Origin: Stomorhina lunata
Lineage: Eukaryota > Arthropoda > Insecta > Diptera > Rhiniidae
Reading direction: 5' to 3'
Assembly (NCBI GenBank): GCA_933228675.1
Contig: OW121744.1
Span: 25,733,642 to 25,797,641, forward strand
DNA length: 64,000 nucleotides
Shown here: positions 47,361 to 60,065 of the stretch, piece after piece
Position numbering within the stretch: position 1 is the first letter of the stretch
Layout: the number at the start of each line of letters is the position of its first letter
The notes under the pieces: model-generated
Told to the model about the DNA's origin: nothing
What the model saw: only the letters and a program-made list of their open reading frames with translations
The model's database searches: none
Program-made: the position numbers and the translations under genes

Positions 47361-50205
47361 CTACAGAAAAATTTTCCAACAAATTATTTCTGTAGAAAAA
47401 TTTTTTATAAAAAAAAAATTTTATATAGAAAATTTTTTTTTTAAAAAATTTTTTTTTTTTAAATTTTTCTATAGAAAATTTTTTTAAGAAAAATTTTCTA
47501 TAGAAAATTCTCTCATCAAAAATTTTTTTATCAAAAGTTTTTCTATAAAAATTTTTCTATAGAAATTTTATTAACAAAAATTTTTCTATGGAAAATTTTC
47601 TATCAAAAGTTTTTGATAAAAAAAAAATTCAATAAATTTTTTTTTTTTATCAAAAACTTTTTGTCAAAAACATTTTTCTTTTATAAAAAAACTTCCGAAA
47701 AAAATATTCTATAGAACAATTTTCGATAAAAATACTTTTCTATATAAAAATTTTCGATAGAAATATTTTTCTGTAGAAAATTTTTCATTAAAAAAAAATT
47801 TTCTATATAAAAATGTTTAAGACAAAAATTTTCTATAGACAAATTTTTGATAAAAAAAATTTTTCTATAGGAAAGTTTTTCTATAGAAAATTGTTTTATC
47901 AAAATTTTTCTATTGACAATTTTTTTATCAAAATTTTTTTCTACAGAAAATTTTTTTATCAAAAATTATTCTATGAAAAATTTATCAAAAATTTTTGATA
48001 AGAAAAAAAAAAATAAAAAAATTTTGGATAAAAAAAATTTGTATACAAAAATTTTCATCTAAAAACTTTTTTTTTATCAAAAATTTAACTACATAAAATT
48101 AATTTTTCTTTCAAAAATTTTTCTATAGACAATTTTTTTTAACAAAAATTTTTCTATAAAAAATTTTTTATCCAAAACATTTTCCCAAAAAATTTTTTGA
48201 TACAAATATTTTTCTTTGAAAATTTTCTATAAAAAATTTTTGTCTATACAACAATTTTCGATAAAAATATTTTTCTATAAAAAAATTTTCGATGGAAATA
48301 TTTTTCTGTTAAAAGATTTTCAATAAAAAATTTTCTATTGAAAATTTTTTATAAAACAAATTTGCTATAGACAAATTTTTGATAAAAAAAAAATTCTATA
48401 GAAAATTAGTTTATGAAAAAGTTTTCTTTAGAAAATTTTTTTATTCAAAATTTTTTATCAGAAAATTTTTTATTAAAAAGTTTTTATCAAAAATTTTTCT
48501 ATAAAAAATTATTACCAAAAATTTTTCTACAAAAAATTTTTCTATGGAAACTTTTCTATAAAAAATTTTTCTATAGAAATTTTTTTATCAAAAATTTTTG
48601 ATAGAAAAATAAAAATATAATAAAAAAAAATTAGGTAAAAAAAATTTATATATTTCTTTTTTATTGAAAATTTTTTTATGAAAAATCTTTCTATAGAAAA
48701 TTTTTTCTTTAATTTTTTTATCAAAAACCTTTTTCTTTAAAAAATTTTTCGAAACAAGTATTTTTCTGTTTTTCTATAGAACAATTTTCGATAAAAATAT
48801 TTTTCTATAGAAAAATTTTTGATAGAAATATTTTTCTGTAGAAAATTTTTCTATATAAAAATTTGATAAAAAAAAATCTATAGAAATTTTTGTTATCAGA
48901 AATTTTTCTACAGACAATTTTTTTTTTTCAGAAATTTTTCTACAGACAATTTTTTTATCAGAAATTTTTCTACAGACAATTTTTTTATCAAAAATTTTTT
49001 TACAGAAAATTTTTTTATCAAAAAATTTTTTATAAAAAATTTTTTTATAAACATTTTTTTATCGAAAATTTTTCTAAAGAATTTTTTTTTTCAAAAATTT
49101 TTGCTATAAAAATTAATTTTCAATAAAAAAATTTTTCGATAAAAATATCTTTCTGTGAAAATTTGCTATAGAAAAATTTTCGATAAAAAATTTTTTCTAT
49201 AGAATAATTTTCGATTAAAATATTTTTATAGAAAAATGTTCGATAGAAATATTTTTCTGTAGAAAAATTTTCAATAAAAAAATTTTTAAGGAAATTAGTT
49301 TTTATAAACAAATTTTTGATCAAAAAAATATTTCTATAGAAAATTTTTCTATCAAATTTCTATAGAAAATTTTTCTATCAAAATTTTTATGTAGAAAATT
49401 TTTCTATCAAAATTTTTCTATAGATAGAAAATTTTTCTATCAAAATTTTTCTATAGATAGAAAATTTTTCTATCAAAATTTTTCTATAAAAAATTATTTT
49501 ATCAAAAATTTTTCTATAAAAATTTTTTATCAAAAATTTTTGGATATAAAAATTTCTATAGAAAAATATGAAAATTTTTCTAAAGATTTCTATAGAAAAT
49601 TTTTATATAGAAAATTTTTCTATGAAAATTTTTCTAAAGATTTCTATAGACAATTTTTATATAAAAAATTTTTATATAGAAAATTTTTCTATGAAAATTT
49701 TTCTATGAAAATTTTTCTATGAAAATTTTTCTATAAAAATTTTTCTATAAAAAATTATTTTATCAAAAATTTTTCTATAAAAATTTTTTATCAAAAATTT
49801 TTGGATATAAAAATTTCTATAGAAACTTTTTATATAGAAAATTTTTCTAAAGATTTCTATAGAAAATTTTTATATAGAAAATTTTTCTATGAAAATTTTT
49901 CTAAAGATTTCTGTAGACAATTTTTATATAAAAAATTTTTATATAGAAAATTTTTCTATGAAAATTTTTCTAAAGATTTCTATTAAAATTTTTCTAAAGA
50001 TTTCTATAGACAATTTTTATATAAAACATTTTTATATAGAAAATTTTTCTATGAAAATTTTTCTATGAAAATTTTTCTAAAGAAATTTTTTCTATCAAAA
50101 TTTTTCTAAAGAAATTTTTTCTATCAAAATTTTTTTATAGATAGAAAGTTTTTTATAGAAAATTGTTCTATAGAAAATTTTTCTACAGAAAATTTTTCTA
50201 CAGAA
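47361..50205. repeat. degenerate AT satellite block IV
   Basis: Irregular units built on ATTTTTCTATAGAAAATTTTT with ATCAAAA and GATAAAA linkers. Both orientations are mixed. Includes a 261-bp near-repeat (49540 onward against 49801 onward). Confidence 0.85.
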
Positions 50206-50340
50206 GAATGTGGGAAGTGAAGGTAGATGAAAACTGAAAAATGTTTGTTTTTGTTCAGTCGATAATCTACGCTTTTACTTTTGGTTTATGAACATAATTC
50301 TTAAATGTTATGTTTGTAAATTTAGTAATAATGCGAGGTT

Positions 50341-50425
50341 TTCGATCTGTCTAAATTGGGGATAATCCTCCTGAAGAGATGGCTTAACCAACCATCGAAA
50401 CGCGTCGAGAAATTTGGTTTCTCCG
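50341..50425 (+). ncRNA. candidate hammerhead ribozyme, Penelope type
   Basis: All core elements are present in order: CTGAAGA (50371-50377, matching CUGANGA); stem II GATGG/CCATC (50378-50382 with 50392-50396) with a 9-nt loop; GAAA (50397-50400); then CGCGTC (50401-50406), in which A50400 pairs with T50405 and C50401 with G50404, leaving a 2-nt loop. Stem I begins CTC/GAG (50368-50370 with 50407-50409), and an AAATT/AATTT pair further out is possible. Cleavage would follow C50406. A minimal stem III with the self-complementary ACGCGT is the form known from Penelope-like elements, where dimers are thought to be the active form. No reverse transcriptase is nearby, so this would be an orphan element end. 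Confidence 0.7.
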
Positions 50426-50459
50426 CAAACATTTTTTTGGCTTTTTATCAATAAATTGG

Positions 50460-50489
50460 TCTGTTACATTAATAAATAAATGTAACAGA
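50460..50489. repeat. 11-bp perfect hairpin
   Basis: TCTGTTACATT and its reverse complement separated by 8 bases, 53 bases past the ribozyme candidate; possibly part of the same element. Confidence 0.6.
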
Positions 50490-51257
50490 TTTGGGATTAA
50501 ATGCGAATACTCTTCTTTTTGAAAGTTTTTCCATCAAAATTTTTCTAAATTTTTACACCCTAGTTCATAAATAAATTACAAGATGATCAAAGACTTATTT
50601 TAGCAACTTTGTATAGAAAAATTGATTTATAAGTTTGTCATAACAATTATTATCGTTTTTTTTTTTTAATAAGCGGCTTAATCTTTATATTAATTTTGTT
50701 GTTTCACGCCACCACCTTAATATTCATCTCACTCACTTTTTCATCTTTGACTTGATAAATTACGTCTAAATCTGAATTTATTGATCTTATCGAAACAAAA
50801 TAATTGTTTTCACTTTCGGCTGATTTGAAAGAGAATATAAAAGAAAATTTACTATAAAACTTTCTTATGTAAAAATTAAGTTTGCAAAGAAAATGCTTTT
50901 AGACTGTTTTAAACTGTTACAGTCATAGATTTATATGTAATTGGATTTAAAATCATACGAAAGCAATAATGTTATTACTATAGTAGATCTTATAATAGTT
51001 TCAATAAATTTATTTCCGTAAAGATGACGGAATTAATTAAAAGAAAATATAGTCAAAATAGTTTAAGTATAACTCGGCTGCCTTAGTATGAAATATTATT
51101 CTGAATTAACTAAAAATTTTTCGATCGAAAATATTTATATCGAAAATTTTTCTATAGAAAACTATTTCTATTGAAAATTTAAAATTTCTGGTTTAAGCTA
51201 TTTTTAAATCTTATCTTATTTTTTAATAACATATGATAAAACATACATAAATTATTT
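50490..51257. other. no gene recognised
   Basis: Unassigned AT-rich sequence with a few AT-satellite-like units near 51115-51180. Confidence 0.5.
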
Positions 51258-52843
51258 CAAGTACCTGGTTGACCGAGCCTTGCTCGGGGCTTTATGATAA
51301 GCATTTTGAGGCAAATTTTAAAGTTTTTATATATTTTATTTTATACAGTTACAGTTTAACTCATTTTAAATAATTTTGAAAATTGGTCATACCAACAGAA
51401 ACCTCCGTCGACTCATGCGCAACAACTTTGCTAAAGATTATAGTCTGATCAAATGCACAGTTTACGATTTAATTCATTTTGAGTAGTTTTCAGTGGCGCC
51501 GCCTGAAGTCGTTCATACCACTAAAAAACCTTCATCTGCTTATGCGTAACAATTTTGCTTATGATCATAACATGATCAAATGCACAGTTTATGATTTAAT
51601 GCACTTATAGTCTGATCAAATGCACAGTTTGCGATTTAATTCATTTTGAGTAATTTTCAGTGGCGCCACCTGTCGGTCTTTGGTCATTCCAATTAATAAA
51701 CCTTCGTCGGGTTATCCGCAATAACTTTGCTAAAAATTATAGCATGATTAAATGTACAGTTTACGATTAAATTGACTTTAAGTAAATTTCAGTTTCGCCA
51801 CCTGTCGAAATTTCTTCATACCAACTAAGAAACCTTCGTCGGCTCATGTGCAACAACATTGCTAAAGATTATAGCATGATTATAAGTACAGCTTACGATT
51901 AAATTGACTTTAAGTAATTTTCAGTAGCGCCACCTGTCGGAAATTATTCACATCAATTAAAAAGCATTCGCCGGCTCATGCGCTACAACTTTGCAAAAGA
52001 TCATAGTATGATCAAATGTACAGTTTAAGATTTAATTAATTTTTAGTAATTTTCAGTGGCGCCACCTGTCGGAACTTAAAAACCTCCGCCGGCTTATCCG
52101 CAACATCTTTGCTAAAGAGCATAACATGATCAAATTCACAGTTTACTATTCTATAAAGAACATACATACAGACAAACATTCATTTGTTTTAAAGTTATAA
52201 CATTACTAATTTTTTCCCCTTTTTATCCCCTAATTTCAAAAAGTTCCATATGCATAATTGGTACTTCTTTGGTACCAATTGAATTCGGTACATTTTATTA
52301 GAAAGCAGTTAACATAATTTTCCTATTCATATTACTTTTGTAGATGTTAAGTTATCAGTTTATTCCTTTTTTACACATTTTGGCCACAAAATCAAAAAAG
52401 TACCAAATACGTGTTCAATATTTCTTTCACATCTATTGATTGCAGTACAAAGTTTCTTTCTATATTCCTTAGTTTAAAATATAAGAGTGGGTTAAAAAGG
52501 TACCAAAAAAACTATTTTCACCCTTTTTTACCCCTTATCGGACATAGTTTCAAAAAAGTACCAAACACCTGTCCGTTTATTTTCATAGTTGTTTAAAACG
52601 TAATTTAAATTTTGTTACTATACCTATTACTTAAGGAGATATAGCGTTTTCGATTTTTTCCCCTTTTTACCCGTTTTTACCCTCTTAGAGGCAAAGGTTC
52701 CAAAAGTCCCTTCTTCTTCGACCTATACATCAAAAAAGATACCCAATGTCTAAATTTTATCAAAATCGTTAGAGCCGTTTTCGAAATAGTCATTCTATAT
52801 ATATATAAATACATATAATTATTGCTCGTTTAAGAATATAAGA
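51258..52843 (-). repeat. Helitron-like repeat family 3, copy A
   Basis: The plus-strand left end is TACCTGGTTGACCGAGCCTT, containing the hairpin CCGAGC-CTT-GCTCGG. Then follow about six sub-repeats of about 130 bp, each with GGCGCCACCTGTCGG and CAACAACTTTGCTAAAGAT, then Pro/Phe-like CCCCTTTTTACCC blocks, an (AT)n tract and the end GCTCGTTTAAGAATATAAG. Read on the minus strand it starts TCTTATATTC after an A and ends with a hairpin, 11 bases, and a CT-type terminus, as Helitrons do. No coding frame. Confidence 0.6.
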
Positions 52844-53698
52844 TTTAACCTCTAATTAACTTCACATAAAATTATCTAGGCCTTTTAAAGCTTCACTTTA
52901 ATGCACTCTACAAAATTCCTCTACAAATGTCTCACAACATGTTCATCTCCTTTTACTAACACTCAAACCAATTACGCAAAATGTTGTCAGACAAATTAAG
53001 TGAAAAATGATCAAGTTTAAACAAATTAAACGAGATCATTAAACTAATCATAGATGATTTTTTTTTGTTGTCTAGTATATTTTTATATAAGTCAAAAGCA
53101 AAACAATCCAGAGTCAAATTAAATTTTTAAGTGTAAATCGTTAACATTTTAAGACTTAAGTTAAAGCAAATACCGTTTTGTCGACAATTAACCAGATTAT
53201 GATTTTAATATATGATTTTTTATGTTAGTTTAGTTTTTTTTTTGTTTTGTCTTATTTTACTTGTTAAATAGTTAAAATAACAATAAAAACATCTATCATT
53301 AATCAAATGCGGTTTGTTATATGTATATGTGTACAATCTTCATTTAAAGGTGGTGCGTAAAAATCTTGTCTGCATTTAAAAAAATAGAAAAATTTTGATG
53401 ATGTAATACATTTTTGAGGTTACACAAATTGAGTCTCAAATAAGTGAAAAAGAAGTCAATATTTAAATTTCATTTTAAGACTACAACTACTACTTATTTG
53501 GTAAAGAAATTGAAAGTGAAGTAATAAAAAAAAAGAAATGGAATAATTGAATTTGTTCATGACAGTGAACGATTTATTAGGGTGAAGCTTCATTACTATG
53601 TGAAAATATATTTCAAGCGATAGATAGACAAAATACTTTAGACATTTGAAATTAGCAGAAAATTTTGGATACCATATAATTGGTACTTAAGATTTTAG
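52844..53698. other. no gene recognised
   Basis: AT-rich sequence between family 3 copies. Confidence 0.5.
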
Positions 53699-54758
53699 TA
53701 CCTGGGCGACCGAGCCTTGCCCGAAGATTAATGATAATGTCCAATCAACACATGATCAAATGCATAGTTTAATATTTTGGAAATTGGTCATACCGACTTA
53801 AAAACCTCCATCGACTCATGCGCAAGAACTTTGCTAAAGATCATAGCCTGATAAAATGAACAGTTTACGATTTAATTCAATTTGAGTATTATCGGAAATT
53901 GTTGATACCAACTAAGAAACCTTCGTCGAATCATGTGCAACAACTTTGCTGAAGATCATTGCATAATCAAATGTACAGCTTACGATTTAATTCACTTTGA
54001 GTAATTTTCAGTGGCGCCACCTATCGAAAATTATTCATGCCAAATAAGAAACCTTTGTCGTCTCATTGGTAACAACTTTGCTAAAGATCATAGCAAGATC
54101 AAATGCACAGTTTATGATTTAATTCAATTTGAGTAATTTTCAGTGGCGCCACCTGTTGGAAATTGTTCATACGAAGTAAAAAACCTTCGCCGGCTCATTT
54201 GAAACAACTTCGGCAAGGATCATATACAAGTTCGATAAGGAGCATATACAACTTCGCTAAGTATACAAATGTACAGTTTATGATTTAATTAATTTTGAGT
54301 AATTTTCAGTGGCACCACCTGTCGGATAGTGATATCAACTTAAAAACCTTCGTCGTCTCATGCACAACAACTTTAGCTAAAGATCATTACATGAGCAAAC
54401 ATGGTTAAATGCATAGTTTACTATTCTATAAAGAACATATAGACAGAAAAACATCAATTTTTTAAATAGTTATAACATTACCAATTTTTTCCCCTTTTAT
54501 CCCCTAATTTCCAAAAAGTTATATTCGGTATTTTTTATAAAAACGCAGTAAACATATTGTTTTCGATTTTTTACCCGTTTTTACCCTCTTAAAGGCAAAA
54601 TTTCCAAAAGCCCCTTTTTGCTCGACCTATACATCAAAAAAGGTACCCACCGTCCAAATTTCGTCAAAATCTATAGAGACGTTTTCGAGATAGCCTTTCT
54701 ATATATATATATAGATATATATATATACATACAATTATTGCTCGTTTAAGAATATAAG
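53699..54758 (-). repeat. Helitron-like repeat family 3, copy B
   Basis: Same ends as copy A (TACCTGGGCGACCGAGCC ... AAGAATATAAG) but shorter, with fewer 130-bp sub-repeats and part of the ACCC-rich region missing. It abuts copy C with no intervening base. Confidence 0.6.
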
Positions 54759-56408
54759 TACCTGGTAGACCGAGCCTTGCTCGGAGCTTTATGATAAGCA
54801 TTTTGAGGAAAATTTTAAAGTTTTTATATATTTTATATTATAAAGTGCTAAAATAAATTTAGAGAAAAGACATTGTAGAAATATTCAGTTAATTTTGAAT
54901 TATTTGATTTATTTTGTCCGACCAACACATAGTTTGCATAGTTTACAGTTTAACTCATTTTGAATAATTTTGGAAATTATTCATATCAACAGAAACCTCT
55001 GTCGACTCATGCGCAACAACTTTGCTAAAGATTATAGTCTGATCATTTTGAGTAGTTTTCTGTGGCGCCACCTGTCGGACTTTGCTTATTCCAATTCATA
55101 AACCTTCTTCGGCTTATCCGTAACAACTTTGCTGAAGATTATAGCATGATTAAATGTACAGCATACGATTAAATTGACTTTGAGTAAATTTCAGTAGCGC
55201 CACCTGTCGAAATTTCTTCATACCAACTAAGAAACCTTCGTCGGCTCATGTGCAACAACTTTGCTAAAGATTGTAGCATGATTAAATGTACAGATTACGA
55301 TTAAATTGACTTTGAGTAAGTTTCTGTAGCGCCACCTGTCGGAAATTATTCATACCAACTAAAAAGCCTTCGTCGGCTCATGCGCTACAACTTTGCTAAA
55401 GATCATAGCATGATCAAATGTACAGTTTACGATTTAATTAATTTTTAGTAATTTTCAGTGGCGTCATCTGTCGGAAATTAGTCTTATCAACTTAAAAACC
55501 TTCGCCGGCTTATCCGCAACATCTTCGCTAAAGAGCATAATATGATCAAATTCACAGTTTACTATTTTATAAAGAACATACATACAGACAAACATTCATT
55601 TGTTTAAAATAATACTAATTTTTCCCCCTTTTTATTCCCTAATTTCTAAAAGTTCCATATGCATATTTGGTACTTTTTTGGTGCCAATTGAATTCGGTAC
55701 ATTTTTTTAAAACGCATTTAACATAATCTATAATGTTCCTATTCATATTACTTTGGAGATGTTAAGTTATCATTTTATCCCTTTTTTACCCATTTTGGCT
55801 CCAAAATCAAAAAAGTACCAAATACGTGTTTCATTGATTTATTGATTGCAGTACCAAGTTTTTTTTAAAACGCATTTAATATAATCTATAATGTTCCTAT
55901 TCATATTACTTTGGAGATGTTAAGTTATCATTTTATCCCTTTTTTACCCATTTTGGCTCCAAAATCAAAAAAGTACCAAATACGTGTTTCATTGATTTAT
56001 TGATTGCAGTACCAAGTTTCTTTCTATATTCTTTAGTTTAAAATATGAGAGTGGGTTAAAAAGGTGCCAAAAAAACTATTTTCACCCTATCGGACATAGT
56101 TTCAAAAAAGTACCAAACACTTGTCCGCTTATTTTCAAAGCTGTTTAAAACGTAATTTTAATTTTGTTTCTATACCTATTACTTTAGGAGACATAGCGTT
56201 TTCGATTTTTTCCCCTTTTTACCCGTTTTTACCCTCTTAGAGGTAAAAGTTCCAAAAGTCCCTTCTTCTTCGACCTATACATCAAAAAAGATACCCACTG
56301 TACAAATTTTATCAAAATCGTTAGAGCCGTTTTCGAGATAGCCATTCTATATATATATATTTATATATATATATATATATACAATTATTGCTCGTTTAAG
56401 AATATAAG
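54759..56408 (-). repeat. Helitron-like repeat family 3, copy C
   Basis: Near full length and more similar to copy A than to B. It contains an internal direct repeat of about 130 bp (about 55725-55855 and 55860-55990, sharing ATTCATATTACTTTGGAG and TTTTACCCATTTTGGC). Confidence 0.6.
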
Positions 56409-56774
56409 ATAATAATACACAAATACAAATTTTCTACACTACCCTAATACAAACTTTATCATAATTGGAAAGTAAATATGTTCAATTTATGTATGCTCTT
56501 CTTATATCTTATAAATATGTTCGATATAATTTCCGAGTTTAAAATAATCAATTGCATAATTTTAATGACACTTAATTTAAACTTGTATTTAAATATTTTT
56601 GATAATTATTTATGCAATTCAAAAATAAGATAGTTTAAGTGCACAGAAAATAAAACAAATTTCACGACTAAAGGAAATTAAAAACTTATTTTATAACAAA
56701 ATAAAATTGTTAAGAGTTCTACCATATTTCATAATGTCTTCCTGTTGGAATCTTTTTAAATTAATTTAAAAAAA

Positions 56775-57109
56775 AACAAGTAAGAAAGCGCTTTAGTCGG
56801 TCAAGCCCGACCATACGATACCCTTCACCACTAAGGTCAAAGGTGTTATTTTTCCTATATAAAGACAAATATTTGCTAAATTTTGCCATCATACAAACAT
56901 TTTCTCAAAACCTTTATATTTAAGCTGTTTTTATCATTTGGGCTTATATGAGAGCTAGGGTCAAATGTGGACCGATTATCTCGAAATTTAACAAATTGAT
57001 TATAGCTGTTACAAAAATTATGTACGCAAAAAATAAACTTTCAATATCTTTGGATTTACGAGCGTTTTAGTGATTTTTTTGTCTCATTTAGTGCATTTTT
57101 AAAGAAGAG
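56775..57109 (-). repeat. dispersed repeat family 2, interrupted by the LTR element
   Basis: The inverted relative of 1290-1621: it starts CAAGTAAGAAAGCGC, then CGGTCAAGCCCGACC, and ends GTCTCATTTAGTGCATTTTT just before the LTR. The matching continuation in the first copy shows that the LTR element landed inside this repeat. Confidence 0.65.
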
Positions 57110-57586
57110 TGTAATGTCAGGATAGTCGTTATATATTTGATTTCGCCTATAGTCCCGTTATTTATTTTAAACAGCTGAGGGGAGTCCCAGCTAAAACTTA
57201 GGCGTTCAAAGAACTGCCAAAAGATTTGAAACAGTAAATATAAAACAAAGGCTTGGTGTAGCCGGTTTAAGTTGTATAATTAAAGTCTGTCTTTTATTAA
57301 AATATTTGGGGTTTATATACCAAATATGAAAATTATTCTTAACCTTTCTAACTTATTCTAAAATCGATAATTATTATATTTTCTCTGTCCTTAGCGTGAG
57401 AGTTCATATTCATATTTTCATTTGTCCAATCATAATTGTTAGAGTTTAGAATTGCACTCAAATGAAAATATGTCACTCAAAATAATGCAGTGATACATTA
57501 CACCATACGTAAGCAGAGGAATGTTATTGATACGCTACTGCTGGTATTTATAATGTATGCATTATCGACTTGTGTGATACACTACA
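57110..57586 (-). repeat. 3' LTR, complete, 477 bp
   Basis: It begins TGTAGTG and ends CATTACA on the minus strand. It carries TATAAATA at 57552-57545 (candidate TATA box, giving a short U3) and AATAAA at 57166-57161 (candidate poly(A) signal). Over 471 comparable bases it is identical to the copy at 63530-64000. Confidence 0.93.
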
Positions 57587-57600
57587 CCCTCACCCTTAAG
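57587..57600 (-). other. polypurine tract
   Basis: Minus strand CTTAAGGGTGAGGG directly abuts the 3' LTR and would prime plus-strand DNA synthesis. It is purine-rich, not pure. Confidence 0.7.
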
Positions 57601-57738
57601 AGAAAAATTTGGGGAAATTTTTATAATTGTTTACAAATTTTTCTTAAATTTCTATCTTTATATCATTTATGTTAATAATTTGAATATTTATGTTTTTTAC
57701 ATATTTTATATATTTTTACTTAAAATATAAGGTTATTA

Positions 57739-60065
57739 CTATAGTGTATTAAAAGGTCTTAAATTATTATTATGGTATGTTTTTTCTATTCCATTATAAT
57801 CTATTGTGGTGTTTACACCATCTCTACTTATTATTTTAAATGGTCCTTTGTATGGACTTTGGTGTTTTTTTCTATTTTCTATTTTAATTAATACTAAATC
57901 TCCTACTTCTAGATTAAATTTGTTGGTGTGGTCATTGCCTAGGATTCTTTTTTGTTTTTCTCTTATCAATAATTCTTTTGCCTTATTTAAAGAAAATTGT
58001 AACCTGACTCGTAACTCTTGTATATAGTCGTCATAATTGTAAAATTTTTGTTTATTTTCTAAAATGTCAGAGGGTAGATATGGTAATTTTCCATATACTA
58101 GTTCAAAAGGCGTGTAGCCTGTGTCTACATGTGGTGCCGTATTGTAGGCAAAAGTAAAATATGGAATCCACTTGTCCCATTCATAATCACTTGCAGTTGT
58201 TAATAAAAATTCGTTAAGTACTCTATGGTTTCTTTCAACTGATCCTAATGTCTCATGATGGTATGGTGTTGAAAATATTTGTTTGATTTGTAGTAATGAG
58301 CATATGTTTCGCATAACTTCATTTGTAAATTCTGTACCTCTGTCAGATTTGAGCATCTTAAATTGACCATGTTTTAAAATAAATTGTTCAACCAATGTTC
58401 TTGCTGTCGTAGATGCATCTTTTGTCGGCATTGGATGTGCAACAACAAATTTTGTTAGTTCACACTGCATGGTAAGAATGTATCGGTATTCATTTGAAAT
58501 ACGAAGAGGACCTACGGTGTCAATTGAAATCACTTCAAAACTATTGTTTGGAGTGTTTGTTAGTGTAAGTGGTTCTTTAATGTGTTTAGTTTGTTTGTTT
58601 TTGTTGCAACTGTCACAATATGTAATAAATTTCTTTACCATCTTATTCATTTTTTTCCAAATGTATCTCTGTTTTAGTTTAATTATTGTTTTTCTTATTC
58701 CTAAGTGTCCTGCGTGTGTGGTATTGTGAAATTCGTCAATTAGTTTGTATTTTAATATGTCATCTGATATTCTTTTCGGGGCGTTGTATATTATTATATT
58801 TAGTTGAGGACTTTCATTATTAATTTTTATTCTTGCATATGCTTCTTTCAATTTTTCTTTTGTATATATTTCAAATATTTTATCATTACTTGATAGCGCT
58901 AATTCTTTTATATTATTTTTCTTCATTTTAGATATCAGTTTCCTCAGAATCGAATCTAGTTTCGCTGAGTTATCGCTGAATCTTGCATGCATATTATTTT
59001 CTTCTTTAGTGGTATCTAACTTCTTCATCGAATCTTGTTTCGATGAATTATCGTTACGTCCAATGTGTACACTGTTATCTTCTATAAATATATCTTTTTC
59101 TTTTATATCTTCTATTATATTAAACTGCAGTTTTCTTATATTCTTGACGTCATTTATTGATGTACATTCCCATATATGAAGTTGATCAGACTTCTGAGAA
59201 TCATCGTTTCTTACACGTGTGTCTTTATTTATATTATTTGCCTCTTTGTTATTATTTAATTTCTTATTTGCCTCAATTTCTTTATTTTTCATAGCCCTCG
59301 TAGTTACTAATACTTTCTTAGCTTGTTCATCATCTTCTATTGGTATCATCTGTTTTAGTATGTCCGAATTGATTTCTATCCTGGATAGTGCGTCAGCGTT
59401 TGTATTCATCATTCCTTTTTTATAAACAATATCAAAGTCGTAGTCACACAAGTCAAGTCTAATTCTTGTCATTTTTGAAGAAGGGTTTCTGTGAGAAAAT
59501 AGTGATACTAATGGTCTGTGGTCAGTTACTACTGTAAATTTTCTACCGTATAAATATGGTTTGAAATAGTTGATGCTCCAGTGAATTGCTAATAGTTCTT
59601 TTTCGATTACTGGTTTGTTCATGTCATGTTTCTGCAATGCCTTACTTGCATATGAAATTGGTCGGTCTTTACCTATTTCGCCTTGGGATAATATTGCTCC
59701 TAGTGCGTAGTTTGAAGCATCTGTTGTTAATATAAAAGTTTTGTCAAAATCAGGGTACTGCAATACTGGAGGACTTATAAGTTTTCCTTTTAGGTCATCA
59801 AAAGCTTTTTGGCAATTGTTCGACCATTCGAATTTTGTGTTTTTCTTTAATAGTTGGTTTAAATCTTTAGCTGTGTCTGCAAAATTTGGTATGAATCGTC
59901 TATAGTAATTGCAAAATGCAACGAATCGTCTTACTTCATCTGCATTCTTTGGTGTGGGATAGTTCTTTATTACGTCGTATTTTGATGGATCTGTTTTTAC
60001 TCCGTCTTTAGTTATAAGATGTCCAAGATAAGTAACTTCTGGTCTTAAAAATTGACATTTTTTTT
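57739..60065 (-). CDS. pol: pol part 2: RT end, RNase H, integrase
   Basis: An open frame continuing pol after the break at 60058-60065. It starts with the RT thumb/connection region (about 60060-59780). Numbering from 59763, RNase H follows with catalytic D15 (LTTDAS), E56 (EKELLAIHW), D81 (VTDHRPL) and D124 (NADALSR). Integrase has an HH-CC zinc module ending C383-x2-C386 (CDSCNK), then the DDE core D415 (SIDTVGP), D474 (KSDRGTEF) and E510 (SVERNHR), with the family's 35-residue D-E spacing. A GPY/F-like SPYKGPFKI lies near the C-terminus; no chromodomain was seen. All catalytic residues are intact, but translation from the RT start would not reach this frame as the sequence stands. Confidence 0.9.

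Noticed and set aside
57587..57738. Envelope gene of an errantivirus
   Set aside because: Only about 150 bases with no frame separate the integrase stop from the 3' LTR.
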